This document shows, in pieces, positions 55,501-64,000 of a stretch of DNA of 64,000 nucleotides. The notes beneath the pieces are model-generated. The model was given only the letters and a program-made list of their open reading frames with translations. It made no database searches and was not told the origin of the DNA. Location of the stretch: positions 310,001-374,000 of the forward strand of contig JADJQP010000001.1 in the NCBI GenBank assembly GCA_016712665.1, given 5' to 3'. Source of the stretch: Bacteroidota bacterium. GTDB lineage: Bacteria > Bacteroidota > Bacteroidia > Chitinophagales > Chitinophagaceae. Position numbers and translations under genes: made by a program. Each line of letters opens with the position of its first letter. Position 1 is the first letter of the stretch.

Positions 55501-58500
55501 GTAGTTGTAGTTAATCCCGGTTTGCCATTTTCAGCACCTGATCCGTTAGAACCACCGCCGCCGCCACCGGCTATCACTAAAGCGGTACCGCCGTTCGTTA
55601 CACCACTACCACCACCGCCATAACCACCATTATTGCTTGCTCCTCCTTGTTGACCTACCCAAACGGTAAGCACCTGACCTGGAGTTACAGATACATCACC
55701 AACCATCCGAGCGCCTAAGCCGCCAATTGCAGCTCCAATAGTACCACCTTGGCCGCCTCGGGCATCAATTGTTATTGTAGAAACACCTGCAGGTACTGTG
55801 AAGTTTTGAACAGCGCCTGTAAAATTAAATGTCTGTGAGCCACCTGGCGCAGCTGCTACGTTTTCAGCATAATATGTTGTAGTAACCGCAGGGGTTACAG
55901 GAAAATTGACTCCACTTAATGAGGTTCCTATAGCAACACCACCATTTGGAACAGTATACCATGATTGCACATTTCCAGCTAATGCTGTTGAATTGAGCTG
56001 CGAAGTACCTCCAGGGCAAATTGCTGCAGGAGTTGCTGTTACCGGATTTGGAGTTGGAGAAACCGGATTAACGGTTACTGTAACCGGTACTCGAGGCGTT
56101 GAAGGACAAGTAGTCACAGCTGCCCAAGAAACGGTAATTTGACCATTTCCTACTTGAACACCTGATTGAAATAAAGGACTAGTAAGGGTTCCGGTCCATG
56201 ATGAACCACCGCCACCACGACCAGCTCCACAATTGGTACCTGCCGCGCCACCGCCGCCATAGTAGCCACCGCCACCGCCACCGGTATTTTGACATCCGGG
56301 AGCATTAAAGGAAGCACCACCTTGACCTAATGTGCCGTTTACTGCAGGTAGACCATTTGCTACAGCACCGGTGCCACCGCTAATAAATCCGCCACCGCCG
56401 CCACCGCCGCCGTGGAAACCAGTTCCGCCTATACCGCCAGCATTACCGCCGTCAGTTCCACAACCCGTTCCAGGCGAATAACCAGCACCGCCGGCACCAC
56501 CAACAAAGTTAGCACCTACCGCAACACCGCCACCACCGTGGCCCATTCCAATAAGACAATTCCAGTTGTCACCACCAGCACCGCCACCGCCGCCGGCTAC
56601 AATTACTCTATCTCCTAAAGCGATACCACCCACTCGAACATCACTTGCACCACCACCATTGGCACCGCCTTGACCAATTCCACCGCCATTATAAGCATCC
56701 GTTCCACCTACAAAAATATTTAATACCTGGCCAGGTGTTACAGCCAATTCTCCTTGTGCTCTTCCACCATTGCCAGGAACAAAACCGTTAAGACCAACAC
56801 CTTGTGCTCCATAAGCATTTATTGTCAAACTAGTTACTCCAGCTGGGACAGTAAATGTTTGCGCTGCACCTGTATAATTAAATGTTTGACTACCAGCAGG
56901 GATATTCGAGCTACTTTCAACATAATAAGTTGTAGTTGCTGCAGGGGTTACAGCAAAGTCTACTCCACTTAATGAAGTACCTACGGCTACACCACCCGCT
57001 AATTGGGTATACCAAGTTTGTGTGCTGCCTACTGCCCCTGTAGAATTTAATTGAGATGTTGCCCCAGCACAAATCGTTGCCGGGGTTGCTGTTACAGGAT
57101 TAGGTGTCGCAGCAACAGGGTTCACTGTTACAGTAACCGGCGTTCTTGTTGGAGAAGGGCATGTTTGAGCCGCAGGAGTATAGGAAATAATAACTTGACC
57201 ATTACTTGCTTGGAATCCTTGAGAATGAACAACACCGGTTGCTATAGGATTTGCGTAGTTGCTACCACCGCCACCTCCGCCGATAAAACCGCCGCCGCCG
57301 CCATAGTAACCGCCGCCGCCGCCACCGCCGCCGCCTGACCATCCTTGACCTGCGCCACCCAATCCAAGAGAACCATTAATTGCATTAGGTTGACCGCCCT
57401 GACCAGGACCCCCAATACCACCTGCAACTTGCGTACCTCCTGTACCTCCAGCATAACCATTCCATGTTTGACCATTTGCGCCAACCAATCCACCGCCTGC
57501 ACCACCGTTTGCAGCTGCACCTGTGTAGCCGCCACCGCCGCCGCCGCCGCCAACAAATAATCTGTTAGCCAAAGCATATGGTGTAACACGAATATCAGAT
57601 GCACCACCTCCGGTTCCTGCCTCCTGACCAGCACCGGCAATTGTGCCACCGCCGCCGTTGAATCCGCCGGTAGCGCATACAGTACAGTTAGCACCCATGC
57701 CTCCAACGTTGATATTTAATACTTGTCCGGGTGTTACAGCAATGGTACCTTGCACTCTACCACCATTTCCGCCAACAGATAAATTGACACCATTTCCACC
57801 TTTTGCGCCACTAACGTCAACAGTTATAGAAGTAACTCCAGCCGGAACTGTAAATGTCTGCACAGCTCCTGTATAATTAAATGTTTGTGTAATGGGAGCG
57901 CCACCACCACCAAGGGTAATGATTGGATAGTGTACCCAAACCGCACCATTATGTAACCATAATTTGCCATTGTAATCATAACCCACACTCCAAGTGGCAG
58001 GTTGAGGGGCCGTAACCGCTAATTGTACGGATGATGTGTATGCAAAGGTGAGCCGGTTTATGCAACGAACAGCACGATTTGTATAATCATATATCATGAT
58101 TTCTGCACCCGGAACCCCGGAGTAAGCACACCAATATGTATTAATATTTCCTGCAGGTAATCCTGTAATTGCTCCTGAAGCCACTACTGCACCAGTAGTG
58201 CGATTTCGTCTTTCTATTTGGCCTGCATTATAAAAAACTACTTCATTATTTACAGCATCATATCCGCCTTGACTTTGAGAGTTTGGTTGAAGTTGACCTA
58301 TAGGTGCTACTACTCCAGAACCAAGTGCCCAACCACTGCCGTTTATATCATTCGCTCTATAGCCCGTACTTCCAAATGAGTTTCCTTCAAACTTATTAGT
58401 ATTACTATTCCACCATCCACCACGAAAATCTAGATTTCCTGCTACATTGCTCTGTTGCACACCTGCAGCATTATAGCTAACCAATGGCACACCGGGGCTA

Positions 58501-59513
58501 CCTCCAGCAATAGCATAATACATACTAAATTGTGGATTATAAACGACTCCCATTGGTGTGGTTCCTGCACCACTTAGTTGCAAGGCACCTTGTGCCACGG
58601 TTCCTGCTGCTAGCGCATTCCCCCCTGGAAGTGTGGTTTCTGCATAATAAGTTGTGGTAACCGCAGGTGATACTGAATAATTTGCCCCGCTTGCACTGGT
58701 TCCAATTGCCACACCACCAGACGGAGCCGTAAACCAACTGATTGTATTGCCAGCTGAAATTCCATTTAAATTGGACGAGCTGCCTGCACAAATGGTGGCA
58801 GGAGTTGCCGTAACAGGTGTTGGAGCTGCCGGTGATGCATTCACCGTAAATATGCCAACACTTGTAGCAGTTCCACCAGGAGTAGTTACTGCTATGGTTC
58901 CGGTAGCTGCATTATTTGGTATTGCGGTAATTTGGGTCGGACTATTTATTACAAATGAGAGGGCATTCGTTCCGCCGAAAGTCACCGCTGTTGCTCCGGT
59001 AAAATTGGTACCTGTAATTACAACAGAAGCTACTTGTCCACATCCTGAATTGGGTGTGAAAGACGCGATAGTAGGTGCCGGAAAAGTACATGAAGAGCAA
59101 CCATAGGCTAAGGTAGATGCATAGGCCGCAGCACAAGGACAGCAACCACTGATATAAACCCGATAAGTTCCTGTTGTAGGGCATGTCCAAGTAATTTGTG
59201 AAGATAAGCCACAAAAGTCATCATTGCTAGTCAAAGCAACTCCTAAATTATCGGCAATCGTTAAATAGGTATCTCCTCCTCCAACGCCGCCATTGCTACA
59301 ATATGTAAACACATAAGTACCGCCGGCCACGGCCGTAAAATTATAATAAAAGGTGGACCCACCTGGGTGTGCAATAGTCTGATATACAGGCGAAATCGTA
59401 TTGAGGGTCCCTTGCTGCGGACCCGTCACACATTGTGCAGATGCATCACCTAATTTAAGTAATGAAACCAGTATGGTCAACAACAAGACTCTGAATAAAT
59501 TTAATTTTCTCAT
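52341..59513 (-). CDS. Giant T9SS locus C, main fragment (TIG, Ig-like and four glycine-rich modules)
   Basis: A 2390-residue frame. Signal peptide 1-27 (ends DASAQ). Residues 28-146 are a Cys-rich beta domain (TYCSNGGVGGGDTYLTI, ISGCCPCAAAY). Residues about 150-225 are a TIG/IPT domain (PTIASFTPNSGCGQVASVVITGTNFTGATAV). Ig-like repeats alternate with four glycine-rich modules at about 545-777, 880-1130, 1240-1490 and 1660-1890, each opened by TFTVPAGV and containing GGGGGASDVRV-like strands and poly-Gly runs. The module ends out of frame after ITPTNNG because 98 bases are missing; adding them gives 7869 nt, 2623 codons, a whole number. It follows a small secreted-protein gene by 18 bases. 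Confidence 0.85.
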   Translation of the reverse strand: MRKLNLFRVLLLTILVSLLKLGDASAQCVTGPQQGTLNTISPVYQTIAHPGGSTFYYNFTAVAGGTYVFTYCSNGGVGGGDTYLTIADNLGVALTSNDDFCGLSSQITWTCPTTGTYRVYISGCCPCAAAYASTLAYGCSSCTFPAPTIASFTPNSGCGQVASVVITGTNFTGATAVTFGGTNALSFVINSPTQITAIPNNAATGTIAVTTPGGTATSVGIFTVNASPAAPTPVTATPATICAGSSSNLNGISAGNTISWFTAPSGGVAIGTSASGANYSVSPAVTTTYYAETTLPGGNALAAGTVAQGALQLSGAGTTPMGVVYNPQFSMYYAIAGGSPGVPLVSYNAAGVQQSNVAGNLDFRGGWWNSNTNKFEGNSFGSTGYRANDINGSGWALGSGVVAPIGQLQPNSQSQGGYDAVNNEVVFYNAGQIERRNRTTGAVVASGAITGLPAGNINTYWCAYSGVPGAEIMIYDYTNRAVRCINRLTFAYTSSVQLAVTAPQPATWSVGYDYNGKLWLHNGAVWVHYPIITLGGGGAPITQTFNYTGAVQTFTVPAGVTSITVDVSGAKGGNGVNLSVGGNGGRVQGTIAVTPGQVLNINVGGMGANCTVCATGGFNGGGGTIAGAGQEAGTGGGASDIRVTPYALANRLFVGGGGGGGGYTGAAANGGAGGGLVGANGQTWNGYAGGTGGTQVAGGIGGPGQGGQPNAINGSLGLGGAGQGWSGGGGGGGGGYYGGGGGFIGGGGGGSNYANPIATGVVHSQGFQASNGQVIISYTPAAQTCPSPTRTPVTVTVNPVAATPNPVTATPATICAGATSQLNSTGAVGSTQTWYTQLAGGVAVGTSLSGVDFAVTPAATTTYYVESSSNIPAGSQTFNYTGAAQTFTVPAGVTSLTINAYGAQGVGLNGFVPGNGGRAQGELAVTPGQVLNIFVGGTDAYNGGGIGQGGANGGGASDVRVGGIALGDRVIVAGGGGGAGGDNWNCLIGMGHGGGGVAVGANFVGGAGGAGYSPGTGCGTDGGNAGGIGGTGFHGGGGGGGGFISGGTGAVANGLPAVNGTLGQGGASFNAPGCQNTGGGGGGYYGGGGAAGTNCGAGRGGGGSSWTGTLTSPLFQSGVQVGNGQITVSWAAVTTCPSTPRVPVTVTVNPVSPTPNPVTATPAAICPGGTSQLNSTALAGNVQSWYTVPNGGVAIGTSLSGVNFPVTPAVTTTYYAENVAAAPGGSQTFNFTGAVQNFTVPAGVSTITIDARGGQGGTIGAAIGGLGARMVGDVSVTPGQVLTVWVGQQGGASNNGGYGGGGSGVTNGGTALVIAGGGGGGSNGSGAENGKPGLTTTTGGSSSGAGGVAGSGGQKGYMSGDCGWAGGGGGFLGDGYGGDGGWDGGALPGTLGGPAAGKSAANGGAGGLLGSCGFNPAGQGGWGCGGGARAEFAGGGGGGYSGGGGGHYTAAANSKAGGGGGSFNAGINQSNTAGFQAGNGQVVITWTAVSACPSVRVPVTVTVNPAPTVTASASPATICAGDASVLTGGGANTYIWNPGALLGSPSVTPIATTTYTVTGTDGSGCTGTSTVAVTVNPVSPTPNPVTATPAAICPGGTSQLNSTASPGNVQSWYTVPSGGVAIGTSLSGVDFAVTPAVTTTYYAENLAGGGGPGGSQTFTYTGTMQTFTVPAGVTSVNILAKGAEGGGSEDCGATVTVDGGLGGTAIGDLAVIPGQVLNIFVGGKPTTNLGTNSPGGYNGGGGAGQYGGPGGGASDVRVGGTALGDRVIVAGGGGGGNTGCPNHGTGGAGGGLIGSDGIGLQGFLPGGGGSQVAGGVAGAAPGAAGTLGIGAGTGTNYHEGGGGGGYYGGGSAYAAGGGGGSSYIGGVTGGSTTSGLQSGNGEVIITWVGAGGFCPSVRVPVTVTVNPSPTVTASASPATICAGDASVLTGGGANTYLWDPGALVGSPSVTPGVTTSYTVTGTDANGCTSTASTTVTVNTGSPITVTASVDPICEGSSTTLTAAGLPANGIDQSQAINNTCMANFSQTGLAQSFIPSVNTICGAGVFITSGGSGNVTIELRTALPPAGVSLASGTAVGNTGSYADVTWPSVPVSIGTTYYLILTSSNGGQCVAGNTAGGYANGQLYANAGYNAFPSFDYTFRTASCGGSYVYNPGNLAGAIQTVTPAATTTYTVTGTNASGCTATTTITVNVNPAPVLVATATPATTCNQTVVTPSASGAATIAWTGGLTNNVPFIANATTTYTVTGTDGIGCSASTTVLVTVNPMSGILAPATTNQTQDHGDDFNVNYYDASCDLIATVDDGAGGNILGLTTSTVTVDPGFGVHNGQPFVRRWYQITPTNNGCRSKHSEYSYYEECGCRSWQLPSCDYTNGKLEWNVLGIELQYAKLQSV

Positions 59514-59531
59514 GTTTTGTATTTTAGGTTG

Positions 59532-59897
59532 TTATTTGGTTGCGTTTTTTAATTGATTATTATAGGAAGGTCCGTTATTAATTAAGTCAAGATGATTTAC
59601 ATAATCCTCACCATACACTCCATATAGAGATTTCTTTCGTATACATCGAGAGGCGTTTACATCAGCAATATTCTTTTGTAATTGAGCTAATACCTTTGGG
59701 TTAGTGATTGAATAATTTTTACCAAATAATTCAGTCAATTGAATATTCAATTCTTCACAACCTTGAATTGCATTCATTTTTGCTTGAATACTGGTACCTT
59801 CTTTAGCTGGTGCAACCTGCTGTGATGCGCGTGTTTGCGCACTTACATTGATGCATAACAGTCCGATAAAAATAGAAATTAGTGCAAATCGCTTCAT
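59532..59897 (-). CDS. Small secreted protein ahead of locus C
   Basis: A 121-residue protein with signal peptide ending NVSAQ. The mature part is helical and charged (ASQQVAPAKEGTSIQAKMNAIQGCEELNIQLTELFG), with two cysteines. I recognise no family. It starts 18 bases before locus C on the same strand and is probably the first gene of that transcript, so a role in export or folding of the giant protein is possible, though only by position. Confidence 0.7.
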   Translation of the reverse strand: MKRFALISIFIGLLCINVSAQTRASQQVAPAKEGTSIQAKMNAIQGCEELNIQLTELFGKNYSITNPKVLAQLQKNIADVNASRCIRKKSLYGVYGEDYVNHLDLINNGPSYNNQLKNATK

Positions 59898-59993
59898 GGT
59901 GAAATTTTTTTAGACTATAAATATATACACAAATAGTTAGCAAACCAATTTATTTCTATTATTCTTTCAAAAAATTCTGTGAAACTCACCATG

Positions 59994-60029
59994 CAAAAAA
60001 GCCTCCCTTGATGTAAGGGAGGCTTTTTG
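59994..60029 (-). terminator. Terminator of giant T9SS locus D
   Basis: Minus strand AAAAAGCCTCCCTT, loop, AAGGGAGGCTTTTTTG is a strong intrinsic terminator about 40 bases after the locus D stop. It separates locus D from the small secreted-protein gene. Confidence 0.85.
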
Positions 60030-60069
60030 TATTTCTGACAAATACGCAGTGCAAAAGAATACGCTGGTA

Positions 60070-63000
60070 TTAGTCGTTTTTCTTCACTTTGCTGGTATGG
60101 CTTAGTGTGTTGTTTTCATACACTTGAATGGTGTAAACACCACTAGCTATTTCACCCATGCTTAGTTTGATATTGTTCATACCCACTGCTGATTTCGCTT
60201 GGATTTGTTTGATCACTCTACCACTCATGTCTAATAACTTAACGGTGGTGTTTTGATCTTTTACGGCATACAAATCGATATTCAAGATATCAGTTGTTGG
60301 GTTTGGATAAATACTTACTGTACTTCCTGTAGCACCCCAGATCAAGTCTACTATCTGTGCATGTACACTTACCTTACCATCCATATCTACTTGTTGTAAA
60401 CGGTAGTAGTTATGACCTAGGCTTGGTTTGTTGTTGATGCTGGAATAGTTGAGAGTTGTTGCGCTTGTACCGTTTGGTGCCTTGCTGTTTACTTTCGTTA
60501 AAGTGGTGAAGTTGCTTCCATCGGTACTGTGTTGTAAGTTGAAGAACGCATTGTTTTGTTCGCTGCTTGTTGTCCAGCTTAGCTGGTCAGCGCTTTCTAG
60601 TTTCAAACCGCTAAAGTTTGTTACCGTGGCAGGTAATGGTACATTGCCAGGGTTTACACTATGCACTCTAAATTGACTGAAGCTTGGCGTATTGAAGCTC
60701 AATTCCCAATACGTTCCATTCCAGTTTACCGTTGGTGTAATCACAACTGGTGAGTTACCAAGACCAGCATCTGTATTCTTCGTAATACGAATATTCGGAA
60801 TGTTTGGATCGGCATTGTTTCCAGTGGTTGGTAATGGTAAGTAAGGAAGCGCTACGCCTGAGTTGTAATTGTCAAAGTCACTTTGATTGATATACAAAAT
60901 CACATCAGCAGAACCATTATTTGTTGGAGTAATTTGATACCAACGACGTACAAATGGTTGTCCGTTATGAACGCCAAATCCGGGATCTACTGTTACGGTA
61001 CTGGTAGTTAAACCAAGGATATTACCACCTGCTCCGTCATCTACTGTTGCTATCAAGTCGCAAGATCCATCATAATAATTCACATTGAAATCATCTCCAT
61101 GATCTTGTGACTGAACGCTGGTAGCAGGAGCAAGTATTCCACTCATTGGATTTACAGTAACCAATACAGTTGTAGAACCGGTACATCCGATACCATCAGT
61201 ACCTGTTACGGTATAAGTAGTTGTTGCTGTTGCAATGAAAGGAACATTATTGTTTACACCACCTGTCCAAGCAATCGTTGGTGCACCACTTGCGCTTGGT
61301 GTTACTACTGTTTGGTTACATGTAGTAGCAGGGGTTGCAGTTGCGGTAATCACTGGTGCAGGGTTTACGGTTACTTCTACTGTCGCAGTACCTGTACAGC
61401 CACCTGCATCTAAACCGGTTACGGTATAGGTTGTGGTAGCTAAAGGCGTCACTGTTGGCATCCCTACTAAAGCTCCAGGATTCCAGCTATATGTTAAGGC
61501 TCCTGAGCCCATTAGCATCGAGCTAGACCCTTCACAGATAGTTGATGGACTAGCACTTGCTGTTACAGTAGCGGTATTAACTGTTACAGGTACCGCTACA
61601 CGAATTGGATTCGAGCAGTTGCCGGGTCCATTGGAAGTAATCTCAACATAATAGTTCACAACACCCGCTACGGCAGGGGTTACTACTTGTGGAGAGGCTC
61701 CCAGATTATTGCCACCTACTGCTGCATCCCAGATACTGGCTGTACCGGTATAACCTAGCGCAGGGGCTGAAAGGCTGGATATCGTAACGATACCCGGAAT
61801 CGGGTCATTGTCTAGGGTATACATTTGCAATTGCAACACATCTCCATTATTCACTACTATGCTTTGTACTCCGTTTTGCACTTGAGCGCCACCGATAACA
61901 AAAGCTGAAAATGTAACAGGGGCTCCACCATTGATCGTATATCGAGGATAATCAAAGATAGATCCAAAAGCGTCTGCATGTGTATAAGCCCAGTTAAAGC
62001 TTACCGTACCCGCACATCCCACCGTTATGGAATATCCCGTGGTTCCTTGGATGCCTGAATTATTGGTTCCTGAATTGATGATAATATTTGCTGGAGCGCC
62101 ACCGGCATTCACGGTGCCATTAGAATTTACATTCACCGCTGACCAGTTGGCAGGAGCATAATAACCCGCAAAATCACTCACATTGCCTGAGCAACTTGGT
62201 GTGGCTACACCAGTAATGGTAGTTGTATTGCCCAAACAGATTGGTGTTGGAGATGCGCTACCCGTGCCATTGTTTACAGGATTCACGGTTACAACAGCAG
62301 TTGCTGTGCCCGTACAGCCATTACCGTCAGTGCCCGTAACGGTATAAGTGGTAGTGGCCATAGGGGTGAAAGGTGTATTGTCTGTAATACCACCTGACCA
62401 AGTATAGGGAACCAAGGGAGCGCTAAAGCCCGCTAAGGTTACAGGAGTTCCTTGACATACTGTTATACTTGCAGGTACCGCTGTTACTACTGGAGGAGGA
62501 GGCATTACTGTTACGGTTACTGGTACACGAGGTGCGGATGGACAAGTGGTATTACTCCATGAAATTACCACTTGACCATTACCGGTATTATTTACTACGT
62601 TTACTGGGGAGGTTCCGCTATTGAAAGATCCGCCACCACCACCATTAGTAGGTGTGTGATAAGATCCGCCACCGCCTGAATAACCACCACCGCCACCGGC
62701 GCCATTATTACCACCGCCACCGCCGCCGCCGTAGCCGCCTAAATCGATATTCGCTGTGCATGAAGGGCCGCCGGCTCCTAAATTAAGGAAGCTTTGACCA
62801 AATTGAGCATTACAACAGCCATTATTAGCTGAACCATTGGTTAGTAGGCCACCGCCATTGCCTGAACAAGCATTGTTATTGGTAGCACCGTTTCCGGCTA
62901 CACCGCCAATACCATAGTTATTGGGATATCCTGCAGGGGTAGAATAACCATTAAGACCTGCATTGCCAACAACAGCATCCATCCCGATAGGAGTTAAGCT

Positions 63001-64000
63001 ACCGTGTCGGCCACCGCCGCCGCCTGCAATAATGAGCGGGGCATTTAAATTATCCGTTACAAAGGAACCACCACCGCCACCGGCTCCGGGTGAAGCGGCG
63101 CCACCGCCACCCATTTGGCCAACCAATACTTTCAAGGTTTGACCGGGTGATACAGTAAAGGTACCTGTCATATTTGCTCCTAAACCTCCTGAACCTGCTA
63201 CAGCGGTGCCGCCTGCGCCACCTTGGGCGCCTTTGGCATTAATTGTTATACTGGTAACTCCCGCAGGAACTGTAAACGTTTCGATAGAACCGGTATAATT
63301 AAAAGTCTGTGAACCGGCCAAATTGGAATAAGCCTCAGCATAATAAGTAGTGGTTACGGCAGGGTTCACTGTAAAATTAACTCCACTAGGACTTGAACCC
63401 AACATAACGCCTCCACTTGGAACTGTAAACCAATTGATGGTACTACCTAATGTTCCAACAGCATTTAACTGAGAGGGAACATTACCACAAACAGTGCTAG
63501 GAGTAGCGGTAACAGGACTGGGTTGGGCTTGCATTGGACTCACAGCAATGGATACGATTGAGGTTGCCGTGCAACCTCCTGCACCCACTCCAGTAACTGT
63601 GTAAATGGTACTTGCAGCAGGGGTTACCGTTTGGTTTGCACCAACTAAACCTCCAGGGTTCCAGGTATAGGTTAACGCATTTCCAGTTGCTACCAAATTA
63701 GCCGATGAGCCTACACAAATTACAGGTGTTGGACTGGATGCGGCAACCGTTGGATTGGGGTTAACGCTAACAGATATAGTTGCTGTACTACTGCAACCGG
63801 CCTGCGTGGCTGTAACTGTATATATGCCTGTTGCATTGGCAGTAATTGTAGGTGTGATAGCACCGCCTGGTTGCCAAACAAATGAAACCGCTGGCCCTTG
63901 GGCTGAAGTAGCACAATAATGGAGCCAGTTTTGAAATAAATTTTGTGCATTGGGTGCCGGTCCATGGAAAGATGGTGCTGTATATCCGCCAAATAATACC
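60070..64000 (-). CDS. Giant T9SS locus D, C-terminal part, intact frame (runs off the window)
   Basis: One open frame from the stop at 60070 to the right edge, over 1300 codons; the first methionine lies beyond 64000. The translation at the edge reads LFGGYTAPSFHGPAPNAQ, then TPVICVGSSANLVATGNALTYTWNPGG in an Ig-like repeat. A TTG at 63696 is not a real start. Further inward are a glycine-rich module (TFTVPAGVTSITINAKGAQGG, GGYGGGGGGGNNGAGGGGGYSGGGG), several Ig-like repeats, the shared 1096-nt module starting MSGILAPATS, and the T9SS type A sorting domain. Unlike A, B and C it shows no frameshift here. Confidence 0.88.
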   Translation of the reverse strand, partial: VLFGGYTAPSFHGPAPNAQNLFQNWLHYCATSAQGPAVSFVWQPGGAITPTITANATGIYTVTATQAGCSSTATISVSVNPNPTVAASSPTPVICVGSSANLVATGNALTYTWNPGGLVGANQTVTPAASTIYTVTGVGAGGCTATSIVSIAVSPMQAQPSPVTATPSTVCGNVPSQLNAVGTLGSTINWFTVPSGGVMLGSSPSGVNFTVNPAVTTTYYAEAYSNLAGSQTFNYTGSIETFTVPAGVTSITINAKGAQGGAGGTAVAGSGGLGANMTGTFTVSPGQTLKVLVGQMGGGGAASPGAGGGGGSFVTDNLNAPLIIAGGGGGRHGSLTPIGMDAVVGNAGLNGYSTPAGYPNNYGIGGVAGNGATNNNACSGNGGGLLTNGSANNGCCNAQFGQSFLNLGAGGPSCTANIDLGGYGGGGGGGNNGAGGGGGYSGGGGSYHTPTNGGGGGSFNSGTSPVNVVNNTGNGQVVISWSNTTCPSAPRVPVTVTVMPPPPVVTAVPASITVCQGTPVTLAGFSAPLVPYTWSGGITDNTPFTPMATTTYTVTGTDGNGCTGTATAVVTVNPVNNGTGSASPTPICLGNTTTITGVATPSCSGNVSDFAGYYAPANWSAVNVNSNGTVNAGGAPANIIINSGTNNSGIQGTTGYSITVGCAGTVSFNWAYTHADAFGSIFDYPRYTINGGAPVTFSAFVIGGAQVQNGVQSIVVNNGDVLQLQMYTLDNDPIPGIVTISSLSAPALGYTGTASIWDAAVGGNNLGASPQVVTPAVAGVVNYYVEITSNGPGNCSNPIRVAVPVTVNTATVTASASPSTICEGSSSMLMGSGALTYSWNPGALVGMPTVTPLATTTYTVTGLDAGGCTGTATVEVTVNPAPVITATATPATTCNQTVVTPSASGAPTIAWTGGVNNNVPFIATATTTYTVTGTDGIGCTGSTTVLVTVNPMSGILAPATSVQSQDHGDDFNVNYYDGSCDLIATVDDGAGGNILGLTTSTVTVDPGFGVHNGQPFVRRWYQITPTNNGSADVILYINQSDFDNYNSGVALPYLPLPTTGNNADPNIPNIRITKNTDAGLGNSPVVITPTVNWNGTYWELSFNTPSFSQFRVHSVNPGNVPLPATVTNFSGLKLESADQLSWTTSSEQNNAFFNLQHSTDGSNFTTLTKVNSKAPNGTSATTLNYSSINNKPSLGHNYYRLQQVDMDGKVSVHAQIVDLIWGATGSTVSIYPNPTTDILNIDLYAVKDQNTTVKLLDMSGRVIKQIQAKSAVGMNNIKLSMGEIASGVYTIQVYENNTLSHTSKVKKND

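Noticed and set aside
63720..63992. Separate 90-codon gene at the right edge
   Set aside because: The reading frame of locus D runs through the same bases with clear Ig-like repeat sequence.

Overview
The window comes from a low-GC member of the Bacteroidota, probably in or near the Chitinophagales/Sphingobacteriales. The evidence is nine loci ending in type IX secretion (T9SS) type A sorting domains, an IspG of the long two-insert form, TAnnTTTG promoter boxes just upstream of many starts, and few Shine-Dalgarno sequences. No rRNA, tRNA, CRISPR array or transposase gene was seen. The order-level placement is inference.

Layout. 1-277: start of a phenylacetyl-CoA epoxygenase subunit gene (paaA) that runs off the left edge. 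0.6-6.3 kb: M3 oligoendopeptidase (two frameshifts), ispG, a four-helix-bundle (S23/IVP-type) gene between two oppositely oriented heptamer-repeat arrays, and lysA. 6.4-15 kb: a kelch-type T9SS protein, an M19-like dipeptidase, crcB, deoC, a GT-C membrane protein interrupted by an in-frame stop, an OsmC protein, a barrel protein and a tandem non-coding repeat. 15-19.7 kb: a three-gene surface-protein cluster divergent from an XRE regulator with two phased palindromes between them. 19.8-24 kb: ddl, a PASTA protein, a T9SS protein and a rhodanese on one strand. 24-35.8 kb: housekeeping genes (rpiB, an exonuclease, holA, a PIF1-like helicase, ssb) among secreted proteins. 36-41.8 kb: a kelch T9SS protein, a SAM-I riboswitch with metB-hom, a priA gene cut to its N-terminal domain, and an acyltransferase. 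41.9-64 kb: four very large T9SS adhesin-like loci (A to D), all on the minus strand.

The four giant loci differ at their N-termini: GEVED, LamG-like, TIG, Ig-like, and glycine-rich modules. They share an almost identical 3' module of about 1.1 kb plus a similar terminator hairpin. Counted lengths of this module are 1096, 1095, 998 and 1096 nt. Loci A, B and C are broken by indels; D reads through. Single-base lesions also occur in pepF and the PASTA gene. Restoring one base at each site gives a lengthened family-like reading frame, so assembly error must be considered before calling these pseudogenes.

The observations I rate highest are the heptamer-repeat cassette around the four-helix-bundle gene, a related ORF-less heptad inverted repeat read through in frame inside ispG, the homogenised 3' module of the giant T9SS loci, the truncated priA at the end of the met operon, and the paired TTGTA-N3-TACAA operators at the XRE gene.
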